A stretch of DNA of 6,893 nucleotides from NCBI GenBank assembly GCA_945876925.1, contig CAMCQD010000093.1, positions 1 through 6,893 of the forward strand. The letters are read 5' to 3'. How positions within the stretch are numbered: the first letter of the stretch is position 1; every line of letters starts with the position of its first letter. Below, in pieces: positions 1 through 6,893 of the stretch. The DNA is from an uncultured Dermatophilus sp. (lineage in GTDB: Bacteria; Actinomycetota; Actinomycetes; Actinomycetales; Dermatophilaceae). The translations under genes were made by a program, and so were the position numbers. The notes beneath the pieces are model-generated. The model saw only the letters and a program-made list of their open reading frames with translations. It was not told the DNA's origin and made no database searches.

Positions 1-144
1 GCGCCCGCCGCGCCCAGCGGCGCGCGGCCCGAGGCGCCTGAGCCTGGCCGGCGGGGCGCGGTATCAGGGACCGCGGCCGCCAGCTGGCAGGTGATCGCCC
101 GCCGGAGACGCCCGGAGGAGGGCCGGGCGCATCCGGGGAGCTGA
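1..144 (+). CDS. Possible C-terminal tail of a plus-strand gene entering from the left (unknown product)
   Basis: Frame 1 is open from the first base to a TGA at 142-144, giving 47 residues. The peptide is rich in Ala, Pro, Gly and Arg, ending ARRRRPEEGRAHPGS, with no recognisable domain. The other two plus frames stop earlier, at 92-94 and 39-41. Third codon positions are mostly G or C, but the stretch is so GC-rich that this discriminates poorly. The main support is context: a perfect 13-bp hairpin (143-172) starts on the stop codon, which fits the end of a transcript converging on the fumarase gene. A low-complexity tail like this could belong to many secreted or membrane proteins. It may also be plain intergenic sequence. 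Confidence 0.3.
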   Translation, partial: APAAPSGARPEAPEPGRRGAVSGTAAASWQVIARRRRPEEGRAHPGS

Positions 145-172
145 ACGGTCCCGGCTGATGCCGGGACCGTTC
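143..172 (+). terminator. Perfect 13-bp hairpin, likely terminator of the left-hand gene
   Basis: The arms GAACGGTCCCGGC (143-155) and GCCGGGACCGTTC (160-172) pair perfectly around a TGAT loop. No U-tract follows on either strand, which is common for actinobacterial terminators. It overlaps the TGA at 142-144 and lies about 130 bases beyond the end of the fumarase gene on the other strand, so it most likely ends a plus-strand transcript. Because the stem is symmetric it could also act as a second, back-up terminator for the fumarase transcript. Confidence 0.65.
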
Positions 173-241
173 GTCATGCCAGAGGGCGCCCGCTCCTCCC
201 GCAGGGCAACCCGGCAGGTAGACGCCGCAACCCGGGCACAG

Positions 242-275
242 GGACGCCGCGCTCCCGGCTGGGGGCGCGGCGTCC
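242..275 (-). terminator. 15-pair GC hairpin, likely fumarase terminator
   Basis: Bases 242-256 pair with 261-275 around a 4-base loop. Fourteen pairs are Watson-Crick; the pair 253/264 is a U-G wobble in plus-strand RNA and an A-C mismatch in minus-strand RNA. The stem begins 25 bases after the fumarase stop codon, the usual distance for a terminator. There is no U-tract. With the hairpin at 143-172 it gives two back-to-back stem-loops in one convergent intergenic region. The rest of bases 145-300 shows no convincing gene. Confidence 0.6.
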
Positions 276-300
276 GGAAAGCGGATGGCTCCGGCCGGCC

Positions 301-1986
<1,686 letters not shown>

Positions 1987-1994
1987 CGGTCGCA

Positions 1995-2000
1995 CTCCTT
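1995..2000 (-). promoter_or_regulatory. Shine-Dalgarno site fixing the fumarase start
   Basis: AAGGAG on the minus strand, 8 bases before the ATG at 1984-1986. This near-consensus site decides against the longer reading frame that begins further upstream. Confidence 0.85.
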
Positions 2001-2081
2001 CACACATCGTCACGGGCCGGTCGGCCCAATAGACCCCGCGAAGGTAGGCAGGACCCGGCTCTGGGACGGGAAGTGCGCACC

Positions 2082-2105
2082 GTGTGACCGCGATCGCGGT
2101 CGCAC
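2082..2105. repeat. 24-base inverted repeat in the fumarase leader (possible operator or stem-loop)
   Basis: The core GACCGCGATCGCGGTC (2086-2101) is a perfect 16-base palindrome. After one non-matching pair (T2085/G2102) the symmetry resumes with GTG/CAC (2082-2084 and 2103-2105). It lies about 95 bases before the fumarase ATG and roughly 20 bases downstream of a candidate -10 box, a position suited to a repressor operator. As RNA it would fold to a 6-bp stem with a GATC loop, extended to 10 pairs only in plus-strand RNA where the odd pair is U-G. It could instead help terminate the glycosyltransferase transcript. No regulator is identified. Confidence 0.5.
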
Positions 2106-2121
2106 CTGACACGGGGCATCC

Positions 2122-2150
2122 GGTATAAGTGTGCCCGTTCCAGCCGTCAC
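2122..2150 (-). promoter_or_regulatory. Candidate housekeeping-type promoter for the fumarase gene
   Basis: On the minus strand GTGACG (2150-2145) and TATACC (2127-2122) are separated by 17 bases; each matches four of six positions of the TTGACA/TATAAT consensus. A start site near 2115 would give a leader of about 130 bases that contains the inverted repeat at 2082-2105. This is a by-eye match in a region otherwise poor in A and T. Confidence 0.45.
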
Positions 2151-2161
2151 ATGCGTGCTGT

Positions 2162-2178
2162 CGGGGCAAACGTCCCCG
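2162..2178 (-). terminator. Small hairpin after the glycosyltransferase stop
   Basis: CGGGG (2162-2166) and CCCCG (2174-2178) form a 5-bp GC stem with a 7-base loop, starting two bases after the glycosyltransferase TGA (2182-2180, minus strand). It is short and has no U-tract, so it is only a weak terminator candidate; read-through into the fumarase gene is possible. Confidence 0.3.
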
Positions 2179-2179
2179 G

Positions 2180-3322
2180 TCAGGCCGCGTTCGCCCCCGC
2201 CCGGGCGTACTCGGCGACGGTCGCGGCCACGACCGACTCCCAGCCGAACCGGGACGGCTCGGTGGTGCTGTTGTGCTGTCGCATCCGCTCCAGCGCCACC
2301 CGGTCACGCGCCAGGGCGGCGATCGCCTCGGCCAGGGCGTCATCGTTGTCGACCAGCACTCCCCCCAGCCCCGGTTCGACGAACTCGGCGATCCCGCTCG
2401 CCGCGTAGCCGACCACCGGCAGCCCCCAGCAGCGGGCCTCCAGCGCCGCGATGCCGAACGCCTCCAGCTTGACCGGCGAGATGTACAGGTCAGAACGCTC
2501 ATACCGCTGCCGCAGCTCATCGCGGGTCAGCCGGCCCGCGAGCGTGACCCAGTCATGGTCGCCGTGCTCGGCGATCGAACGTTCCAGCCGCTTGCGCAGC
2601 TGCCCGTCGCCGATGAGCTCCAGGGTCAGGCCCGCCTCCGGGGCCAGCGCCCGGGCCGCCCGCATGATCGACAGCAGCGCCGAGGGGCGCTTGCGCGGGG
2701 CCAGCCGCATCGCGCTGACCACCCGGATGCCCGCGCCGTCCGGGCGGGGCCCCGCAGGCGCCTTCGCCCCGATCCACCAGGTATCCAGGTCCAGGCCGTT
2801 GGGCAGCACCGCGACCCCGATGGGCCCCCGGGCGCACCGGCGCACCCCCGCGGCCGCCACCTCGGAGACCGCGGTCAGCGCGACCCCGTCGTGATTCCAC
2901 GCGTCCAGCCAGCCGGACAGCCGCATCCCGGGCACGGCAGCGTAGGCGATGAGGGAATGCCAGGTCACCACGACCGGGATGCGCAGCTCGAGGCACAGCT
3001 GCACCGCGTCATAGGCGAAGGGGCTGAGCACGCCGAAATTCACGTGCACCACGTCGTAGCGGTCCGTCACGAGGGCCTGGCGCAGCCCCTCCTTCGCCCC
3101 CGGGCTGACCAGCAGCCCCCCCGGCAGGCGCAGCCGGCCCGGCATCCGGTGCACTGGATAGGGCAGGGCGTCGTCGTCACAGGCCGCGCGCGCATCCGGG
3201 GTGATCGTGAATACCTCCGGCTGATGCCCGGAAACCGCAAGATGCCGGGCTAATTCACTTACCTGAACTTCGATGCCGCCCAGGCGCGGCAAAAAACAGT
3301 CGGAGACGACGGCGATCTTCAC
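2180..3322 (-). CDS. GT4-family retaining glycosyltransferase (GT-B fold), 380 aa
   Basis: Predicted to transfer a sugar from a nucleotide donor to an unknown acceptor, in the cytosol or at the inner membrane face. The N-terminal Rossmann domain opens with MKIAVVSDCFLPRLGGIE, with the GG turn (15-16) typical of GT4 enzymes such as MshA, PimA and PimB. A VVHVNFG strand (91-97) and a VVTWHS motif (118-123) follow. The C-terminal donor domain has the RLAPRKRP basic motif (R206, K211), a GDG turn (238-240) and the E-x7-E motif at E287 and E295 within KLEAFGIAALE. Length is normal and there are no membrane segments. The start is GTG; no good ribosome site precedes it, but the conserved MKIAVVSD beginning supports it. 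It is divergent from the PIG-L deacetylase gene, suggesting a shared pathway. Substrate cannot be told from sequence; it resembles PimB-like mannosyltransferases as much as MshA. Confidence 0.9.
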   Translation of the reverse strand: MKIAVVSDCFLPRLGGIEVQVSELARHLAVSGHQPEVFTITPDARAACDDDALPYPVHRMPGRLRLPGGLLVSPGAKEGLRQALVTDRYDVVHVNFGVLSPFAYDAVQLCLELRIPVVVTWHSLIAYAAVPGMRLSGWLDAWNHDGVALTAVSEVAAAGVRRCARGPIGVAVLPNGLDLDTWWIGAKAPAGPRPDGAGIRVVSAMRLAPRKRPSALLSIMRAARALAPEAGLTLELIGDGQLRKRLERSIAEHGDHDWVTLAGRLTRDELRQRYERSDLYISPVKLEAFGIAALEARCWGLPVVGYAASGIAEFVEPGLGGVLVDNDDALAEAIAALARDRVALERMRQHNSTTEPSRFGWESVVAATVAEYARAGANAA

Positions 3323-3378
3323 CCCCGCAGATTGCCACAGCCAGGCGCATCACGCCGGGACCGTCACCGTGGGGGATA

Positions 3379-3398
3379 CCCCTGAGCCGGCCCCTGAG
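3379..3398. repeat. Short direct repeat in the divergent control region
   Basis: CCCCTGAG occurs at 3379-3386 and again at 3391-3398, a 12-base period. It is flanked by GGGG-ATA-CCCC (3372-3382) on one side and the palindrome TGAGCTCA (3405-3412) on the other. All lie between the glycosyltransferase and deacetylase genes, where a shared regulator could bind. Short GC-rich repeats arise often by chance in such DNA. Confidence 0.3.
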
Positions 3399-3428
3399 AA
3401 GCGATGAGCTCAGTGGGAGAGCGACCAG

Positions 3429-3435
3429 GTATACG
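3429..3435. promoter_or_regulatory. Candidate -10 element(s) for the divergent genes
   Basis: GTATACG is one of few AT-containing stretches in this region. Read on the plus strand, TATACG (3430-3435) would place a start site near 3442 and a leader of about 36 bases before the deacetylase GTG at 3478. GTATAC is palindromic, so the minus strand reads TATACC (3433-3428), the same hexamer proposed for the fumarase promoter, and could serve the glycosyltransferase. No clear -35 box is visible on either side. Confidence 0.3.
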
Positions 3436-3477
3436 CCCCATGTGGATCTCCTCACCGGGGGTGAAAGACTATTAAGC

Positions 3478-4283
3478 GTGAGCCGGACCATCGTCGCCGT
3501 GAATGCGCACCCCGATGACGAGGCGCTGCTGATGTCGGGCACCCTCGCCCGGGCGGCAGCACGCGGGGACCGGGTGGTACTCGCCGTCGCGACCGACGGT
3601 GCCCTCGGCGAAGCCGCCGGGGAACTCACCGGCGACGGCCTCCTGGGGAAGCGCCGGCTCGCCGAACTCAACGCCAGCGCCGCCGCCATCGGCGCGTAGT
3701 CGACCTGGGCTACGCCGACTCCGGCATGCAGGGCCCGGTACCGGCCGACCCGCCCGGGCGCACCCGGTTCGTGCGCGCCGACCCCGGCGAGGCCGCGGCA
3801 CGGGTCGCGGACCTGCTGCGCGCCGAGCACGCCGACCTGGTGATCGGCTACGACCAGGCAGGCGGCTACGGCCACCGCGACCACGTCCGGGTGCACCAGG
3901 TCGTGCGGGCCGCCGCGGCCCTCACCGGCACCCGGCTGCTGGAGGCGACCGTGCCACGCGACCTGCTATGCCGCGGCATCGACCTGGCCGCCAGGGTGTA
4001 CCGCTTCCCGCCCGGATTCGACCGGGAGGCGTTCAACGAAGCGTTCAGCGCCGCCGCCGACATCACCCACCAGATCAGCGTGCGCCCCTGGATCGGCGCC
4101 AAGAAGGCCTCCATGCGCGCCCACGCCTCCCAGGCCACCGCCGCAGACGGGGGTGATCGCACCCTCGCGGCGTTCTGCCGCATCCCGCGGCCGCTGTACG
4201 ACCTCGTGTTCGGCCGGGAATGGTTCATCGACCCGGCCCATCCGGGGCCGCGGCGCAGCGACATCTGGGAGGTCACCCGATGA
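3478..4283 (+). pseudogene. PIG-L / MshB-type zinc N-deacetylase, interrupted by a frameshift near 3696
   Basis: Members of this family remove an N-acetyl group from GlcNAc-type substrates. The first part (3478-3699) starts MSRTIVAVNAHPDDE, with predicted zinc ligands H11 and D14 and catalytic D13, then RRLAELNASAAAIGA and a TAG at 3697-3699. The same protein continues in the -1 frame from 3696 (VVDLGYADSGM) to the TGA at 4281-4283, including GGYGHRDHVRVH with the third zinc histidine (codon 3882-3884). Joined, about 268 residues, close to family size, with all catalytic residues kept. A net loss of one base (or 1+3n) explains the break; related proteins usually have about two more residues before LGY, so seven bases may be missing. 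GTG 3478 gives the family-typical N-terminus; GGGGGTGA at 3457 is a distant, weak ribosome site. GTG 3442 is an in-frame alternative. Either a recent pseudogene or a sequence error in a GCGCG run. MshB itself is possible but not shown. Confidence 0.85.
4267..4273 (+). promoter_or_regulatory. Strong Shine-Dalgarno site for the membrane protein gene
   Basis: GGGAGGT lies inside the last codons of the deacetylase frame; GGAGG ends 7 bases before the ATG at 4280. It fixes that start and would let the downstream gene initiate on its own even if ribosomes stop early at the TAG at 3697. Confidence 0.8.
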
Positions 4284-5476
4284 GCATCCGGACGGGCCAG
4301 GTCCCGGTGCCCCGGCTGCCCGCTGACGCGCGCTCCCTCATCTGGCGGATCGTGCAGGGCGTGCTGTCCCTGGGCTTATCGGCGGCGCTCCTGGGCTGGC
4401 TCCTGCCCAGCATCACGCACACGACGTGGGGCGAGATCTGGCGCACCATCACCGGGATCGGCTGGCCGGCGTTCTGCGGGCTGTTCAGCCTCATGATCAT
4501 CGGCCTGTACTGCTACACATTCACTCTCAGCGGATCCCTGCCCGGCCTCAGTCACATCCGGGCGCTGACGGCCAATCTGGCCGGGTCGAGCGTGAGCAAC
4601 GTGCTCCCCGCCGGAGGCGCTTTCGGGACCGCGCTGAACTACGCGATGTTCCGCTCCTGGGGCTTCTCGCACACCCAGATCACCTCCTCAGTGATCGTCA
4701 CCACCGTGTGGAACGTCCTGGCCAGGGCGCTCCTGCCGGTACTCGCCGCGCTCATCCTGCTGCCCTTCCCCGACCGGCTGCCGGGCGCGATCTGGAGCGG
4801 GGCCGTGCTCGGCGGAGTGGCCGGTGGCGTGGCCGTGCTCGCCCTGATCGCCCTGCTGGCCTCGCGGGAATGGGCGGCCCGCATCGGCGAGCTGCTCGAG
4901 CGCGTACTGCGCAAGGTGCGCCCGAACAGCCAGCTGCAGCCGGTGAAGACGGTGATCCGGCTGCGCGGGCAGATGATCGGGCTGGTCAGCACCCGCTGGG
5001 GGCACCTGACATTCGGCCTGGCCGGGTTCTTCGGGGTCTACTTCGTGCTGTTCTCGGCGTGCCTGCGGCTCTCCGGGGTGGACGTGCCCTGGCGCGTGAT
5101 GTTCGCCGCCTACGCGGTGGGCCGCCTGCTCACCGCGGTACCGGTCACCCCAGGCGGCCTGGGGGTCGCGGAGGCGGGCGCGGCCACCGTCCTGGTTGCC
5201 CTGGGCGCCGACCCGGCCGCCACCGGTGCCGCAGTCGCCCTCTTCGCCCTGTTCAGCCACCTGCTGGAGATCCCCTGCGGGGCTATCGCGGCAGTGCTGT
5301 GGATGCTGCTGCGCCCCGAGCCCGGGGAGGAGGACGCACCCGGCACCGGGACCGCTGACGGCCAGCCGGCGGTTGCCGGGGCCACCGCCGCAGCCCCGGC
5401 AACCAGGAAGGGATCCTCAGCCGCGGACGCGGGTGAGCCGGTCGGTGAACGCGGCCCCGATCCGGCCGGGCAGTGA
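4280..5476 (+). CDS. Flippase-like integral membrane protein, lysylphosphatidylglycerol-synthase TM family (UPF0104), 398 aa
   Basis: A multi-pass inner-membrane protein resembling the flippase domain of MprF and YbhN-like proteins. It lacks the aminoacyl-transferase domain of MprF, so a transport or translocation role is more likely than lipid lysinylation. Hydrophobic segments are visible near residues 24-42, 61-82, 134-161, 170-194, 242-262 and 313-344, with shorter ones around 271-308. Two family signature loops appear: SNVLPAGGAFGTALNY (106-121) and VPVTPGGLGVAEAG (287-300), consistent with the internal repeat of the family. The ATG overlaps the deacetylase stop (ATGA, 4280-4283), implying translational coupling, and has its own strong ribosome site. 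After the last membrane segment comes a Pro/Ala/Gly-rich tail (about 346-398) encoded over the gatD terminator hairpin, and the final 60 bases overlap gatD on the opposite strand. The transported substrate is unknown. Confidence 0.9.
   Translation: MSIRTGQVPVPRLPADARSLIWRIVQGVLSLGLSAALLGWLLPSITHTTWGEIWRTITGIGWPAFCGLFSLMIIGLYCYTFTLSGSLPGLSHIRALTANLAGSSVSNVLPAGGAFGTALNYAMFRSWGFSHTQITSSVIVTTVWNVLARALLPVLAALILLPFPDRLPGAIWSGAVLGGVAGGVAVLALIALLASREWAARIGELLERVLRKVRPNSQLQPVKTVIRLRGQMIGLVSTRWGHLTFGLAGFFGVYFVLFSACLRLSGVDVPWRVMFAAYAVGRLLTAVPVTPGGLGVAEAGAATVLVALGADPAATGAAVALFALFSHLLEIPCGAIAAVLWMLLRPEPGEEDAPGTGTADGQPAVAGATAAAPATRKGSSAADAGEPVGERGPDPAGQ
5371..5404 (-). terminator. Perfect 12-bp hairpin, likely murT-gatD terminator inside the opposing gene
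   Basis: GGTTGCCGGGGC (5371-5382) pairs perfectly with GCCCCGGCAACC (5393-5404) around a 10-base loop. On the minus strand the stem begins 12 bases after the gatD stop codon (5419-5417). No U-tract follows, as with the other hairpins in this window. The same bases encode about residues 364-375 of the flippase-like protein on the plus strand. Confidence 0.6.
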
Positions 5477-6232
5477 GCCGGGCCGCTCGTCCTCGCGGCC
5501 GCTGAGCAGCCCCTCGATCGGCCGGGTGCGGGCCGCGTCCGCGAGGGAATCGTCCAGCTCCCGCGGCTCGAACGCGATCCCGAGACTGCGCTCCACGGCG
5601 GCCGCGATGAGCCGGTCGGTCAGGGCCGGGTTGGCCGGCAGCACCGGTCCGTGCAGGTAGGTGCCGTACACGTTGTCCCGCACCGCGCCCTCAGTGCCGT
5701 CGGTGCCGTCATTCCCCTTGCCGTACAGCACGGTGCCCAGCGGCTCCTGGCCCGGGCCGCGGACGGTGCGCCCGGAATGGTTCTCGTAGCCAGCGATCCG
5801 GCCGAACCCGGTCTCGACGACGACCGGGCCGATCATGCGGTGGCTCCCGCCGGTGGTGCTCACGTCGAGGATGCCCAGGCCGGGCAGGCGGTTACCCGTC
5901 ACGGTGACGAAATCCCGGCCGAACAGCTGGTACATGCCGCACACCACGAGCATGGGCACCCCGTCGCGGGCCAGCTCGGCCAGACGGGGGCCGTTACGTT
6001 CCAGGTCCTCCCCGACCCGGGCCTGACCCGAATCCTGGCCGCCGCCGCCGATGACGATGTCAGCTCCGGCGGGCAGCTCCGCGCCCGGATGATGCGCCAC
6101 CACCTCGGCCTCGAAGCCATGCCGCCGCAGCCGGACCGCCATGGCCCGCACATTGCCCAGGTCGCCGTAGATGCTCATCTCACGCGGGTACAGGTGCACC
6201 ACGGTGAGCTTTCCCCTGGTCGCGCCGCTCAT
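5417..6232 (-). CDS. gatD: GatD, glutamine amidotransferase subunit of lipid II isoglutaminyl synthase, 271 aa
   Basis: Hydrolyses glutamine and passes ammonia to MurT, which amidates the alpha-carboxyl of D-glutamate in the lipid II stem peptide (EC 6.3.5.13); cytosolic, paired with MurT. It is a class I amidotransferase of the CobB/CobQ type. The N-terminus carries VVHLYPREMSIYGDLGNV (11-28), typical of GatD. The nucleophile is C98 in VVCGMYQLFG, within the expected elbow; the catalytic histidine is H194 in YGTYLHGP. GYENHSGRT (148-156) and GGSHRMIG (128-135) are further family motifs, R132 probably matching the substrate-binding arginine of the S. aureus enzyme. No glutamate completes the triad locally; in known complexes MurT supplies an aspartate. 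Length is slightly above the usual 240-250, from short extra ends. The ATG overlaps the murT stop (ATGA), with GGAGAGG 7 bases before it. Confidence 0.96.
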   Translation of the reverse strand: MSGATRGKLTVVHLYPREMSIYGDLGNVRAMAVRLRRHGFEAEVVAHHPGAELPAGADIVIGGGGQDSGQARVGEDLERNGPRLAELARDGVPMLVVCGMYQLFGRDFVTVTGNRLPGLGILDVSTTGGSHRMIGPVVVETGFGRIAGYENHSGRTVRGPGQEPLGTVLYGKGNDGTDGTEGAVRDNVYGTYLHGPVLPANPALTDRLIAAAVERSLGIAFEPRELDDSLADAARTRPIEGLLSGREDERPGSLPGRIGAAFTDRLTRVRG

Positions 6233-6893
6233 GCCGGGTCCTCTCCGAAATCCGCCAGGTGATACCGGGCTGCTAGGGTGCGCCGCAGCGCCATCATCGC
6301 CGTGTATGTGCAGAACAGCCGCAGCGGCTGCCCCGGATGGGCGGCGATGAACTGCTCCAGGGCCGCCTCCAGATCGGGTTCGACGCGGCCCACCGGCACA
6401 TCGTCGTAGGACAGCCGCAGCGCCATGTCATAGGCCCGGATCCCGGTCGTCGCGAACACGCCCTGCTCGCGCAGCGACTCGAAGGACACGTCGTACAGCC
6501 AGCTCACGTCGCGGCCGTCGGCGATGTTGTCGTTGATCGCGATCATCGTCGGGGCCGGGCTGCCGCCGTAGGTGGACAGCGCCACCGTGAACCCGGCCGG
6601 GTTCTTCACCAGCACGAGCTCCAGCTGACCGCCGCCGAGATCGATCACCTCGCCGCGGCCGAACGGAGGCGCCACCGCGGCCAGCGCGGCAGCTGCGGTG
6701 CCCTCGTCGAACGACGCCCCGAGCAGCCGCTTGGCCATCGACGTCGCCGCGGTGGCGTTGATCATCGCGGCCAGGCCCCGCTGGCGCAGCTCGACCGGGC
6801 CGACCGGGGCCGCGCCGGGGAAGTCGATGACGAAGCGGCGCTCGTCCAGCGGGCGCAGCAGCCCGTCCCCCGGGCCCGCCGCGGGCACGCCCT
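6229..6893 (-). CDS. murT: MurT, Mur-ligase-like subunit of lipid II isoglutaminyl synthase (C-terminal part only)
   Basis: ATP-dependent partner of GatD, which activates the D-glutamate carboxyl of lipid II and receives ammonia. Only the last 220 or so codons are inside the window; the ATP-binding and zinc-ribbon parts lie beyond base 6893. The GTG at 6886-6888 is an internal codon, not a start, as the frame stays open to the edge. Visible are the end of the Mur-ligase central domain (RGLAAMINATAATSMAKRLLG, read from about 6775 to 6713) and the DUF1727-type C-terminal domain: VKNPAGFTVAL, then NDNIADGRDVSWLYDVSFE. The D-x-S-W-x-x-D segment (codons 6510-6490) is where I expect the aspartate that completes the GatD catalytic triad, by analogy with S. 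aureus MurT. The stop overlaps the gatD start by four bases, giving the standard murT-gatD order. Confidence 0.95.
   Translation of the reverse strand, partial: GVPAAGPGDGLLRPLDERRFVIDFPGAAPVGPVELRQRGLAAMINATAATSMAKRLLGASFDEGTAAAALAAVAPPFGRGEVIDLGGGQLELVLVKNPAGFTVALSTYGGSPAPTMIAINDNIADGRDVSWLYDVSFESLREQGVFATTGIRAYDMALRLSYDDVPVGRVEPDLEAALEQFIAAHPGQPLRLFCTYTAMMALRRTLAARYHLADFGEDPA
6240..6246 (-). promoter_or_regulatory. Shine-Dalgarno site of gatD within murT
   Basis: GGAGAGG on the minus strand ends 7 bases before the gatD ATG (6232-6230). It lies inside the last murT codons, supporting the overlapping start and coupled translation. Confidence 0.7.

Noticed and set aside
1987..2520. The fumarase frame stays open to 2520, giving a 739-residue reading frame
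   Set aside because: The extra part is Arg/Ser/Pro-rich, overlaps the glycosyltransferase gene in another frame, and matches nothing in fumarases, while AAGGAG precisely serves the ATG at 1986.
2129..3253. Long plus-strand open frame (374 codons) opposite the glycosyltransferase
   Set aside because: Arg/Pro/Gln/His-rich composition with no recognisable motif; the minus strand carries all GT4 motifs.
3690..3700. Programmed -1 ribosomal frameshift in the deacetylase
   Set aside because: The shift direction fits, but there is no slippery heptamer, and bacterial PIG-L genes are not known to need recoding. Mutation or sequencing error is simpler.
3255..3896. Minus-strand open frame (213 codons) across the divergent control region
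   Set aside because: It runs antisense to the PIG-L zinc motif region, overlaps the glycosyltransferase start, and shows no domain.
2180..4283. Naming the glycosyltransferase and deacetylase as mshA and mshB
   Set aside because: Both are in the right broad families, but no diagnostic residues could be confirmed and the membrane-protein partner does not fit soluble mycothiol synthesis.
5694..5711. Tandem 9-base repeat (GTGCCGTCG / GTGCCGTCA) inside gatD
   Set aside because: It encodes the DGTDGTEG turn that resembles the usual GatD sequence before the catalytic histidine, so it is coding constraint rather than a repeat element.
6229..6888. Complete 219-codon gene starting at GTG 6888
   Set aside because: The frame is open to the window edge and the content is only the C-terminal half of MurT; the GTG is an internal valine codon.

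Overview
The window is very GC-rich, with third codon positions almost always G or C, GTG starts, and stem-loops without U-tracts after stop codons. Together with the MurT/GatD pair and the MshA/MshB-like enzyme chemistry, this points to a chromosomal segment of a high-GC Gram-positive actinomycete. The genus cannot be fixed from this sequence. No rRNA, tRNA, CRISPR array, transposase or integrase was seen.

Layout. Bases 1-300 appear to be a convergent intergenic region: the probable end of a plus-strand gene (stop 142-144) and two strong hairpins, one for each direction. A complete class I (iron-sulfur) fumarase lies on the minus strand at 301-1986. It has its own strong ribosome binding site, a candidate promoter and an inverted repeat in the 193-base leader. 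Upstream, on the same strand, is a GT4-type glycosyltransferase (2180-3322). A divergent control region of about 155 bases separates it from a plus-strand pair: a PIG-L/MshB-type zinc deacetylase, interrupted by a frameshift near 3696, and a multi-pass flippase-like membrane protein of the lysylphosphatidylglycerol-synthase TM family (4280-5476). The right end is a minus-strand operon, murT (cut by the window edge) then gatD, joined by a 4-base ATGA overlap. It encodes the lipid II isoglutaminyl synthase.

How the genes work together. MurT/GatD amidate the D-glutamate of lipid II. The glycosyltransferase, deacetylase and membrane protein form a plausible sugar-transfer / N-deacetylation / membrane-translocation set, reminiscent of MshA-MshB or PIG-A/PIG-L logic, possibly acting on an envelope glycoconjugate. 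That link is inference from gene order and family chemistry. The fumarase is a TCA-cycle enzyme and looks independently controlled.

Points most worth a second look: the frameshift in the deacetylase; the gatD transcription terminator lying inside the coding tail of the convergent membrane-protein gene, whose last 60 bases also overlap gatD; and the near-perfect 24-base inverted repeat just downstream of the predicted fumarase promoter.
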